In this document: one piece after another, positions 17,179 to 24,895 of the stretch | How positions within the stretch are numbered: the stretch's first letter is position 1 | Layout of the letters: the number at the start of each line of letters is the position of its first letter | Assembly (NCBI GenBank): GCA_002392765.1 | Contig: DGHT01000012.1 | Span: 1 to 35,315 of the forward strand | Reading direction: 5' to 3' | DNA length: 35,315 nt | DNA from: Verrucomicrobia bacterium UBA3841 | GTDB taxonomy: Bacteria; Verrucomicrobiota; Kiritimatiellia; RFP12; UBA1067 | The notes under the pieces: generated by a model | Database searches by the model: none | The model's input: the letters and a program-made list of their open reading frames with translations, nothing else | Told to the model about the DNA's origin: nothing | Made by a program: the position numbers and the translations under genes

Positions 17179-17794
17179 AGAAATCAGAATTCTGATAGCA
17201 GACGACCACTCCCTTGTCAGGATGGGCCTTGCGTCGCTGCTGGGCGCGAAAGCGGGCTTCGCCGTAGTCGGGGAAGCGACAAACGGCAAAGAGGCGGTAG
17301 ATGCAGCAAAGAAGTTGAAACCGGATGTCGTCGTGATGGACCTCATGATGCCGGTATGCAACGGCGCGGACGCTACGGCGGCGATACATGACGCGGCTCC
17401 TGAAGTAAAGATCATGATACTTACTACGTTCGGAGCGGCCAACGACATTGCTCTGGCACTGAAGAACGGCGCGACGGGCGCGGTGATGAAGAGCATGACA
17501 AACGACGAACTTGTCGACGCGATCCGGCGTGTCGCGGCCGGCGAGCGTGTCGTCTCGCCGGAGATCGAACGGATGATGGCGGAACTGGAGCCTTTGCCCG
17601 AATTGTCACAGCGCCAGCTGCAGATATTGGACTCGATTACGCGCGGGCTCTCAAACTCGGAGATATCCATGCAGTACGGGATAAGTCCGGAAAGCGTAAA
17701 GACCCATACCGCCAAGCTGTTCGCGAAAATCGGCGCAGCCAACCGCGCAGAGGCCGCCAGCATCGCGCTCCGCCGTCACCTGCTGAAGATGTAA
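17174..17794 (+). CDS. NarL/FixJ-type response regulator (receiver plus LuxR HTH)
   Basis: This 206-residue protein has a receiver domain (residues 1-120) with the acidic pair in IADDHSLVR, the phosphoacceptor Asp56 in VVVMDLMMP, Thr in LTTF and Lys in VMKSM. The C-terminal LuxR-type HTH (about 140-206) has LSQRQLQILDSITRGLSN and SPESVKTHTAKLFAKIG. It lies 14 bases after the sensor kinase and is surely its partner. The target is not known. The neighbouring GH20 gene, or the recurrent GGGGAATTG promoters in this window, would be reasonable candidates. Confidence 0.95.
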   Translation: MKEIRILIADDHSLVRMGLASLLGAKAGFAVVGEATNGKEAVDAAKKLKPDVVVMDLMMPVCNGADATAAIHDAAPEVKIMILTTFGAANDIALALKNGATGAVMKSMTNDELVDAIRRVAAGERVVSPEIERMMAELEPLPELSQRQLQILDSITRGLSNSEISMQYGISPESVKTHTAKLFAKIGAANRAEAASIALRRHLLKM

Positions 17795-17821
17795 TAGACG
17801 ATTCCTAACAGAAAATAATCG

Positions 17822-17851
17822 TTGCCAGATACTGTCAAAATATGATAGTAT
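17822..17851 (+). promoter_or_regulatory. abiE promoter with 23-bp palindromic operator
   Basis: The -35 TTGCCA (17822-17827) and -10 TAGTAT (17846-17851) are 18 bases apart. A 23-bp imperfect palindrome, ATACTGTCA-AAATA-TGATAGTAT (17829-17851, one mismatch per arm), fills the spacer and the -10 box. AbiEi antitoxins are known to repress their own promoter by binding 23-bp inverted repeats, so this is a strong candidate operator. Confidence 0.7.
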
Positions 17852-18499
17852 ATGGACATGAATTTCTTGACGGAAAAGGCAATTGCGAACACAACCACTG
17901 GAATCTTCACTTTCGGCGATGTCCTGTCGTGGCTTCCTAATGCCACGCGTCCATCCGTATATGCGCATGTTCAACGCGCCTTAAAATCCGGTGAGATGGT
18001 CCAGGTCAAGCGCGGACTCTTCCATCTCTCCAATTCAGTCTTCCCTGCTCTTGTTTCCACGGAAGTGCTGGCAAATCTAATCTACGGCCCAAGTTATGTA
18101 AGCCTTGAATCTGCCTTGGCATATCACGGATGGATTCCAGAAGCTGTACACAACTGTACAAGCGTGACAAGCGGGAAGCCCAAACGATTTGACACGCCAC
18201 ATGGCAGATTCTCATACGTGCGCATTAAGCAAACCCCTCTTATGGCCGGCGTCCTGTGCGCACAAGTCTCCGATTCCGCGTCCTTTCTTGTTGCCACGCC
18301 GTTAAAGGCAATTGCCGACATCGTGGCTGCCAGAGGATTGGACTGGACCGGCGGACATCCCGTAATTTCCTCGCTCCGAATTGAACCAGAAGACCTCGAG
18401 TCTCTTTCGTCGAATGATTTCGACATGCTTGAAGGAGTCTATTATTCAAAGCGTGCAAGGGTCTTCCTTGCAGGATTAAGAAAGGAACTGAACAAATGA
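17852..18499 (+). CDS. abiEi: AbiEi antitoxin (type IV toxin-antitoxin)
   Basis: This 215-residue protein has an N-terminal winged-helix segment (about residues 1-60, ending VKRGLFHLSNS) followed by the AbiEi antitoxin domain with GPSYVSLESALAYHGWIPEAV, TSVTSGKPKRFDTPHGRFSY and TPLKAIADIV. It should neutralise the AbiEii nucleotidyltransferase and repress the operon. The stop overlaps the start of the toxin gene by four bases (ATGA). The likely start may be the second ATG at 17858: the -10 box ends at 17851, so transcription would begin near 17858 and the first ATG might lie outside the message. Its codon use is visibly less GC-rich than that of the flanking genes, suggesting transfer. Confidence 0.9.
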   Translation: MDMNFLTEKAIANTTTGIFTFGDVLSWLPNATRPSVYAHVQRALKSGEMVQVKRGLFHLSNSVFPALVSTEVLANLIYGPSYVSLESALAYHGWIPEAVHNCTSVTSGKPKRFDTPHGRFSYVRIKQTPLMAGVLCAQVSDSASFLVATPLKAIADIVAARGLDWTGGHPVISSLRIEPEDLESLSSNDFDMLEGVYYSKRARVFLAGLRKELNK

Positions 18500-19374
18500 A
18501 CGAACTCATCTCCATCCAGCGGCGTCTGGCAGACTACAACTGCAAGTCCGCCCGCGAAGAAGATCAGGCAATTCGCGAGATTTTGCAGGACTTGATCCTT
18601 GCCGCCCTGGGACGTACCGAGTTCTTCTGCAAGGCGGCATTCCACGGCGGGACGCATCTCCGCATTTTCCATGGGCTGCAGCGGTTTTCCGAAGGCCTTG
18701 ACTTCGCGCTGAAGGCATCTGAACCGGACTTTGCGTTCGCACCCTATCTGAACAAGGTCAAATCGGAACTGGAGTCGTTTGGGGTGAAGGTGGAGGTTGT
18801 TGACAAGTCAAAGGCGGACTCGACAATCAAGAAGGCCTTTCTGAAAGACGACTCGATAATCAGAATCCTGAACTTCAGGTTTCTGAAAGACATCGGATCC
18901 AGACAAACGCCGAGAAAGCTGCGAATCAAACTTGAAGTCGACGCGAATCCGCCATCTGGCGCGACCTACGAATCAATGCCGTTGGCATTTCCGTTTCCGT
19001 CCTCTGTGACCGCATTTGACCTTCCAAGTGCATACGCCGGGAAGATGCATGCGCTTCTTTGTCGCGAGTATGTCAAAGGCAGAGACTGGTACGACTTCGT
19101 CTGGTACTGTGGTGCCAAGGTAAAGCTCAATCATGAATTGCTGTCATCTGCCATCAACCAAACCGGCCCTTGGGCAGGACTAAACCTGAAGACTTCCGAC
19201 GGATGGGTAATGGACAAACTGAAGGAAAAGATCTCTTGCCTTGACTGGCAAAAGGCAAGAGAAGACGTGGAGCCCTTCATCCATGAAACGGAGTTAAGTT
19301 CGCTTCAGTATTTCAATGCAGAATACTTTATGCAGCTTGCCAGCCGCATAGCAGGGAAGATTGGTCCATCGTAG
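18496..19374 (+). CDS. abiEii: AbiEii nucleotidyltransferase toxin
   Basis: This 292-residue protein has the DUF1814 / AbiEii-AbiGii nucleotidyltransferase fold. Motif I reads HGGTHLRIFHGLQRFSEGLDFAL (Gly51 to Leu72 approximately), motif II IKLEVDANPP, and the late motif KGRDWYDFVWY with an upstream lysine. Most family members I know read S-E-D-L-D in motif I. Here the first Asp is Gly67 and only Asp69 remains, so activity could be altered. AbiEii acts on host RNA metabolism (GTP-dependent nucleotidyl transfer) to stop growth during phage infection, and it is held off by AbiEi. Confidence 0.92.
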   Translation: MNELISIQRRLADYNCKSAREEDQAIREILQDLILAALGRTEFFCKAAFHGGTHLRIFHGLQRFSEGLDFALKASEPDFAFAPYLNKVKSELESFGVKVEVVDKSKADSTIKKAFLKDDSIIRILNFRFLKDIGSRQTPRKLRIKLEVDANPPSGATYESMPLAFPFPSSVTAFDLPSAYAGKMHALLCREYVKGRDWYDFVWYCGAKVKLNHELLSSAINQTGPWAGLNLKTSDGWVMDKLKEKISCLDWQKAREDVEPFIHETELSSLQYFNAEYFMQLASRIAGKIGPS

Positions 19375-19506
19375 CCCCCATTCCCCCGGTCAGGGGAATT
19401 GCACGGCAGCGGCATCGGGTGTAGAATGTTTATTGAAAAGAAGGGTGGGCTGTACACTTAAAAACATGCCACTGAAAGGAAAGAGACCATGCAGGTGGCG
19501 GAAATG
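19375..19506 (+). repeat. Promoter-leader duplication, copy A
   Basis: This copy matches 20036-20166 with few differences and one indel. It contains ATTCCCC/GGGGAAT (19380-19386, 19393-19399), a -35 TTGCAC (19399-19404), a 17-base spacer and a -10 TAGAAT (19422-19427). The AAAGGA ribosome binding site and ATG 19489 (MQVAEM) follow. Copy B has TATAAT instead. The copies diverge right after the sixth codon. Confidence 0.85.
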
Positions 19507-19656
19507 GTTCCGACGGCATGGGCGAAGCAGCTTCCACCTCGATGCGCGCCGCTCCGTTCGCGTCAGTTGTGTCGCGCGAGCCAGTCTTTGAGCAAAAAGG
19601 CGCAGAAATGCGGCACCAATACGAAAATTTGCCGGACGTTCTACTTGACGAACTGA
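19489..19656 (+). pseudogene. Short frame behind promoter copy A, probably a decayed gene start
   Basis: From the ATG equivalent to that of the LamG gene the frame gives 55 residues beginning MQVAEM and then basic, low-complexity sequence with no signal peptide or domain. An overlapping frame (19518-19988) is longer but starts inside it without a ribosome binding site. The natural reading is that a gene like the LamG protein was once here and was lost or replaced. A functional small protein cannot be excluded. Confidence 0.3.
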
Positions 19657-19668
19657 TGGGGGCAAACA

Positions 19669-19755
19669 ACACTTTTCCTAGCGGATTCGCGGCGTCGAGT
19701 TACACTTTTCATAGCGAATTAGATAGTGAAATCAACACTTTTCGTAGCGAATTGG
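19669..19755 (+). repeat. Three repeats with exact 33-bp period
   Basis: ACACTTTTC followed by TAGCG and GATT/AATT starts at 19669, 19702 and 19735, an exact 33-base spacing. In one frame this reads as an 11-residue repeat (T-F-x-S-E-L-D-S). The surrounding DNA (about 19660-19990) is AT-richer than the rest of the window. A 9-base inverted pair AAGGTGCGT/ACGCACCTT (19773-19781, 19851-19859) lies just after. No gene can be supported with confidence. Confidence 0.65.
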
Positions 19756-20035
19756 ATTCTGCCTCTTTCCAAAAGGTGCGTTGTCGAAACATAAATCAAC
19801 GAATCGTCGGGCGGCGAAAGGACAAAAGGAATGAGAATGACCCAAAAAAGACGCACCTTGGGGAGAGGTTTTGCAATTGGTTCTCCTTTATGAATATTGT
19901 ATCATATTGGTTGCTTTTGAGCAAGTATCAGGATAAATATAGCTTCTTCTCACAAGTCCTTGCCGAGGAGACTTATGAGAAGAAATAAGGTGCATCTGGC
20001 AGTTTCGATCCGCGTTTTACACGAATTGTCCCTTT

Positions 20036-20166
20036 CCCCCATTCCCCCGGTCAGGGGAATTGCACGGCAGCGGCATCGGGTGTATAATGTTTATGAAAAC
20101 AAGGGTGGGCTGTACACTTAAAAACAAGTCACTGAAAGGAAAGAGACCATGCAGATGGCAGAAATG
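20036..20166 (+). promoter_or_regulatory. Promoter-leader duplication, copy B, driving the LamG operon
   Basis: The -35 TTGCAC (20060-20065) and consensus -10 TATAAT (20083-20088) have a 17-base spacer. The palindrome ATTCCCC/GGGGAAT (20041-20047, 20054-20060) overlaps the first base of the -35. AAAGGA lies at a good distance from the ATG at 20149. This is the intact member of the duplicated pair. Confidence 0.85.
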
Positions 20167-22665
20167 CTCGCAGATTGGAATATCTCCAAAACGCTATGTC
20201 TGATTGCCGCCGCAGGCGCGGCGAATGTTCTGCAGGCCAAAACCGTGGCCTGGTATCGCTTCGAGGAGAACGGACCGGGCGTCGTCGCGACATCCGAAAC
20301 GCGCTTTACGAACAGCGTGGATGCCGCAAAATTTCCGGCGTACGCGGGCGTCTGCAATTTCGGCGGACAAAACAGATACGCGAAGAACTCTCTTGCTTAC
20401 GATGCCGACAAGATGCCGTACGCGACCAACGCGTTTCCATCGACGATTTCACTTGTGAACTCGCAGGATTTGTCGCGCGAGACGGCTAACGGCGGTGCGC
20501 TTGCGCTGAACATGCACTCCATCGAAAGCGCAAACTCGCCGCACGCGCAGCTCTTCATAGATGACGACGCCGATCTTCGCCTCCAGACGTTTACGCTCGA
20601 ATTCTTTGTTCGCATACCCGACAATGCGACGCAGAACCGCTACCTTGTGACCAGATGCGGCAGCAAGTACACTTCGCAGAATTCGGCGTTCAGTCTCTAT
20701 CTGAGAAAGTACAGCAACGATGACATGTATCTGTACCTGGTGGTCGGCTATACCGACGAATCAAGCGGAGAACTCGCATCCAAGGATGTGTCTTTGGGCT
20801 TTTCGGGATGCGTCCTCGACAACGACCGATGGCATCATGTCGCGCTTGTCGCGGACGGTGCGACGCATACGATGACGGCCTACATCGACTATGTGCTCAG
20901 GGGGACGGCAACGTACACCGGCGACTTGAACTATGAAGAGGGCTATCCATTGGCGTTCGGCGGCCATCCCCAAAGCACATACTCAAACAGCGCGATCATC
21001 ATTGACGAGGTGCGCATTTCTGACGACGTCCTTGCGGTGTCGCAGATGCTGAAATACAAGGCAGCCGTCTCTGCCGCCGCCGCCGTGGACGACAATACGC
21101 TCTTCTACTTCCCCTTTGAAGGCTCGTCTGAACCCGTAACCGTCGGCGAGAGCGACATGCAGATCCCCGCGACTTACGTTCCGTGCTACAGGAACATGGC
21201 GGTGAACCCATCCTTTTCCGCAACGGACGCAGCAGTATTCGAAAAAACCTCCGCGACAAATCCAGCTGTGCCCGTTCGAGACGGCGACGTTCCCGTCGAA
21301 AACGTGCGGCTTGGACTCCGCGGCCGGACTGCGCTTGCCGACGCTGCGGCTCTCCATTCGCTCACCAACTCCGCCGACACGGACTACATGAGCCCGCTCA
21401 TAGTCGATACCGGCTCGATGCAGACCGACCTATTCAACGACAGCTGCACCGTGGAGTTCTTCTTCAAGCTCCCTGCAAGCGGTTATTGCGCATCAAGCGG
21501 TGGAACGAAGAACAACATAAAACTTATCGGCCTTGTGAACGCGTTCTATGTCATGGTCTATCAGACGGCAGGAAATTGGCAGAACGGACATGTCTGCGCA
21601 TACATCGGGAGCACCCCTTTGAACTCAGACTGGGCGGACCACCCCGACTACAGCAGGGCAAGATACAACGATGGAACGTGGCACCGCTGCGCACTGGTGT
21701 ACGACAAAGACGATTCCAGGGCCGAATTGTACATCGACGGAAAAGTGGTAATGAGCAGAGATAGCGTTCTGGCTCCTTCGCTTGCGCGCTCTGCTTCATA
21801 CTCCAACGGGCTGTTGATCGGCGGAGACTGGTACACGGACCGCTGGGCGGGGGATATGCACATCGACGAGGTTCGCATTTCGTGCGGGGCGCTGCGGCCG
21901 CACCAGTTCCTGACGGCGACTGCATTCGAAGAGGACCTTCTTGCGAGGGCGGCGTTCGACGGAGATTTCGTGATGACACCCTACACGAATTTCTTCGGTG
22001 AAGCGGGGACGGCGAGCGCTTTCACGTCCGGCGGCAGTGCGCCGGGCTACAGCCGCGACGTGCCCGCGAGAACGCTGAAGAAAGGGAAGGACGGCGATGT
22101 CGTCGTCGAGAGGAACAGTCGTTCGCTCGAGTTCCAGGGCGGGAAAGTCGTATGGCCCGGGCGGGCGCTTGTCGCTGATGCCGACGAGTTTACGGTCGAG
22201 TTCTTCATGAAGTCGTCGAGTGCCGTTCCCGGTGCCGGAATCATGCGCGTCAACCGCGGGTCTGATACTGATGTAACGAGTGCGGTGACGTGGGCGCTTT
22301 CGTTCGCAGACGCTTCCGGCAATCTCCGCCTGAAGGTCGATACCGACGAGGCTGCCGGTCAGACGCACGACTTCGCGGCGGCGTTTGCCGATGACGCATG
22401 GCATCATGTGGGCATCCAGTTCGCGGCTGTCGGGGAGGATACTTTGGTTAGCGTGTACAAGGACACATCGCTTGTCGGGACGTGGAGTGCGACAGGGCGG
22501 CTGCTCACGAATCCGCGCGAAATGAACTTCATGCTCGGCGCGGGCGAGGACCAGTCCGCTGGATTCGCCGGATGCATCGACGAACTGTGCATCGCACCGG
22601 GAATCGTCGATCCGTCATCTTTCATGACTCCCGTTTCAAACGGGATGGCGATAATATTCCGGTAA
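20149..22665 (+). CDS. Large exported protein with three LamG-like domains
   Basis: This 838-residue protein has a signal peptide starting MQMAEMLADWNISKTLCLIA and cleaved near QAK (about residue 28). Three laminin-G/concanavalin-like jelly rolls follow at about 138-293, 430-587 and 678-824. Each opens with FTLEFFVRIP, CTVEFFFKLP or FTVEFFMKSS, has a W-H-x-x-A/G-I/L-V strand and closes with DEVRIS or DELCIA. Such modules bind glycans or act as surface adhesion units, and no catalytic residues are seen. It ends in NGMAIIFR, similar to the tail of the beta-helix protein at 270-3986. The next gene starts 4 to 13 bases on, so it leads an operon with the DUF4838 and PHP-like genes. Confidence 0.85.
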   Translation: MQMAEMLADWNISKTLCLIAAAGAANVLQAKTVAWYRFEENGPGVVATSETRFTNSVDAAKFPAYAGVCNFGGQNRYAKNSLAYDADKMPYATNAFPSTISLVNSQDLSRETANGGALALNMHSIESANSPHAQLFIDDDADLRLQTFTLEFFVRIPDNATQNRYLVTRCGSKYTSQNSAFSLYLRKYSNDDMYLYLVVGYTDESSGELASKDVSLGFSGCVLDNDRWHHVALVADGATHTMTAYIDYVLRGTATYTGDLNYEEGYPLAFGGHPQSTYSNSAIIIDEVRISDDVLAVSQMLKYKAAVSAAAAVDDNTLFYFPFEGSSEPVTVGESDMQIPATYVPCYRNMAVNPSFSATDAAVFEKTSATNPAVPVRDGDVPVENVRLGLRGRTALADAAALHSLTNSADTDYMSPLIVDTGSMQTDLFNDSCTVEFFFKLPASGYCASSGGTKNNIKLIGLVNAFYVMVYQTAGNWQNGHVCAYIGSTPLNSDWADHPDYSRARYNDGTWHRCALVYDKDDSRAELYIDGKVVMSRDSVLAPSLARSASYSNGLLIGGDWYTDRWAGDMHIDEVRISCGALRPHQFLTATAFEEDLLARAAFDGDFVMTPYTNFFGEAGTASAFTSGGSAPGYSRDVPARTLKKGKDGDVVVERNSRSLEFQGGKVVWPGRALVADADEFTVEFFMKSSSAVPGAGIMRVNRGSDTDVTSAVTWALSFADASGNLRLKVDTDEAAGQTHDFAAAFADDAWHHVGIQFAAVGEDTLVSVYKDTSLVGTWSATGRLLTNPREMNFMLGAGEDQSAGFAGCIDELCIAPGIVDPSSFMTPVSNGMAIIFR

Positions 22666-22669
22666 CGGG

Positions 22670-24868
22670 ATGCCGGTTATGAAATGCGTTTGCATAAGTT
22701 TGCTTCTGGCGGGATGCGCATTATCGGCCGGGGCGGCGACCGTCGAGTACGGCGGCACCGACAAGGCGGTCCGGTTCGCAGCCGGCGAAATGGAGCGTTG
22801 GCTTGCGAGGGCCGACGGGTCCATAGTGCTGCGTGAAGACGCAGGCCTTGCGTCGCAGGAGTGGCGTATTTCGGCGAAGCGCGGCAAGGTCGAAATCTCC
22901 GGCAGGGACGGCATGGGCATCGTGTACGGCGTTTACACGTTTCTCGAAAAGCATCTCGGCTTCAGGTGGTATGCGCCCGACACGGCGCATCTGCCCGACA
23001 TTGGCGGACGCAGCCTGAAAGTGCTTAAGATAGACGAGCGGGGCCGGCCGGCGATCCTCGAACGCGAGATGTACGTCGGCACGGACTACATGGATCCATA
23101 CTGGCGGCTGCGAAACAAGGAGACGCGTCGCGCGGGCTTCGGCGTAGGCGTTGCTTCGGGGGCCCCGCGTGACTGCCATACCTTCGGCTGGTACGCCAAG
23201 TCCATAAACCTGAAGGACAATCCGGCTGCCGCGGGCGTGGACGCCAAGGGGAAGCCGACGGGAAAGTTCTGTCCATCCAGCCCGGAGGCGCGGCGGCTCG
23301 TCGCCGGTCAGATGATGAGCGCAATCCGCGCCGACAGGGAGAAGTGCAAGGCCGCCGGGATGCCAGCCTACGCCTGGCCGACGATCTACGAGTTGAGCCA
23401 GGACGACGGCGGCGCCTGGGGTGATTGTCTGTGTCCGCGCTGCAAGGCCGAATACGCAGCATCCGGGTCGTGGTCCGGCATGAACGTCGCCTTTGCAAGC
23501 GAAGTGGCGAAAATCGTCGGGGCGGAGTTCCCGGACGTTGTCGTCAGGACTTTCGCATACTCCTACACCGAACTGCCGCCGACGAACGCCGTCCGCGCGG
23601 CGGACAATGTCAGCGTCAGGTACTGCAGGAGTTTCGTGTTCCAGCCGCTGACGCGGGAGACCGACTGCGGGCGCACTCTGGCAGAGTGGAACGCGCACGT
23701 GGTAAAAAAGCATATATGGAGCTATTGGCGCTCGTGTTCGGGTCCCTTGTTCCCGATGGTCAAGCCGCGCAGGGACATCCAGGATGAGATGCGGTTCTGC
23801 CGCGACATGAATGTGTACGGCTACTTTGCGCAGAACGAGGCGCCGCTTTCGCGGTCGTTCGCGATGATGCAGCACTGGCTGTTTCTGAAGCTTGCGGAAG
23901 ATCCCGACCGCGATGCTTTCGTTCTGTCCGACGAGTTCATCCGCGCCTACTACGGCAAAGCCGCCAGGCCGATTTCTAAATATCTGGACTATCTCGAAAA
24001 ACGGCAGACGGAGTGCCACTCCAGAATCGACCGAGCCTTTCTGCGGGGAGTCCATTCCGGAAACCTCGCGCAGTACGTGCAGCGCGCGTACCTCGACGCA
24101 GACTTTTTCAGAGTGGTTAACGCACTTCTCGACAATGCGGAGCGGCTTGCGGCGGGCGATGCGGCGGCGGCCCTGCATGTCGGACACGAGAGGCTCGTGG
24201 TCGATCGCGCGATGCGCAGCATGGCGTTCCAGCTCTCCCGGCAGGGGTACAACCCGGATTGGGACGCCGCGGCGAAACGCGTGGAAAAAACGCTCCCGCA
24301 GCTTGTCGGCGGATGGTGCGGGCTCAACGGAAAAAACCGCGAAGTGCGGCTGAACGCCGTCAAGCGCGAAATCGCGGCATGGAAGAGCGGAATAGCGGAA
24401 CTGCCGGACGAACTGTCGGACCGGGATGTCTGGGTATGGGACGCAGCCGCCATCGCTGGCGGATTCGAAAGGGATGTCGTTGTGGACGATGCAGATGCCA
24501 TGTACGGAACGGCGGTGCGGTTTCCGGCTGACAAGCAGAAGTTCGATCCGCCACGCTTCTTCGCCGGCGCATACGACGCCCTCGGACACGATGGCTGCGA
24601 ACTGAAACTCGAGTACGGACAGATCCCCGCAGACGGTAAATACCATCTATTGCGGCTTGGAACAATCCGCGTACTGAGTCCGGCTTACGTGTATTTCAAT
24701 TCCTGGAACTACAGGACATGGCTCCCGACCATCGGAATCGAGCCCGAAAAGCGTGAGGTGTGGATATCGGCCAAGTTTGAAGGCCCGGCGTTCATTCCCG
24801 GATCGACTGCGGAGAACGGTATTTCGTACGACGGCATGTTCATCGTTAAGCCCGATGCGGGCAAGTGA
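22670..24868 (+). CDS. DUF4838-type glycosidase-like exported protein
   Basis: This 732-residue protein has an N-terminal signal with a lipobox-like SLLLAGC, so it may be a lipoprotein. Ordinary cleavage after SAGA is the alternative. Residues about 20-110 resemble the small alpha/beta domain found before GH67/GH20-type barrels (VRFAAGEMERWLA, GRDGMGIVYGVYTFLEKHLGFRWY). The DUF4838 barrel follows, with ELSQDDGGAWGDCLCPRC, a motif where two cysteines flank the acidic loop, and VSVRYCRSFVF. Members of DUF4838 are found in polysaccharide-use loci and are thought to be glycosidases, but I cannot name the substrate. The start could also be the ATG at 22679, which gives a tidier signal. It lies directly behind the LamG gene and is probably translationally coupled. 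Confidence 0.82.
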   Translation: MPVMKCVCISLLLAGCALSAGAATVEYGGTDKAVRFAAGEMERWLARADGSIVLREDAGLASQEWRISAKRGKVEISGRDGMGIVYGVYTFLEKHLGFRWYAPDTAHLPDIGGRSLKVLKIDERGRPAILEREMYVGTDYMDPYWRLRNKETRRAGFGVGVASGAPRDCHTFGWYAKSINLKDNPAAAGVDAKGKPTGKFCPSSPEARRLVAGQMMSAIRADREKCKAAGMPAYAWPTIYELSQDDGGAWGDCLCPRCKAEYAASGSWSGMNVAFASEVAKIVGAEFPDVVVRTFAYSYTELPPTNAVRAADNVSVRYCRSFVFQPLTRETDCGRTLAEWNAHVVKKHIWSYWRSCSGPLFPMVKPRRDIQDEMRFCRDMNVYGYFAQNEAPLSRSFAMMQHWLFLKLAEDPDRDAFVLSDEFIRAYYGKAARPISKYLDYLEKRQTECHSRIDRAFLRGVHSGNLAQYVQRAYLDADFFRVVNALLDNAERLAAGDAAAALHVGHERLVVDRAMRSMAFQLSRQGYNPDWDAAAKRVEKTLPQLVGGWCGLNGKNREVRLNAVKREIAAWKSGIAELPDELSDRDVWVWDAAAIAGGFERDVVVDDADAMYGTAVRFPADKQKFDPPRFFAGAYDALGHDGCELKLEYGQIPADGKYHLLRLGTIRVLSPAYVYFNSWNYRTWLPTIGIEPEKREVWISAKFEGPAFIPGSTAENGISYDGMFIVKPDAGK

Positions 24869-24895
24869 AGCATTAGCGAAAGGAGAAGAGCGGAG

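Noticed and set aside
19466..19591. Short basic frame starting MPLKGKRPCRWRKW
   Set aside because: It begins inside the duplicated leader, where copy B has no ATG (AAGTCA instead of ATGCCA), so it is not a conserved start.
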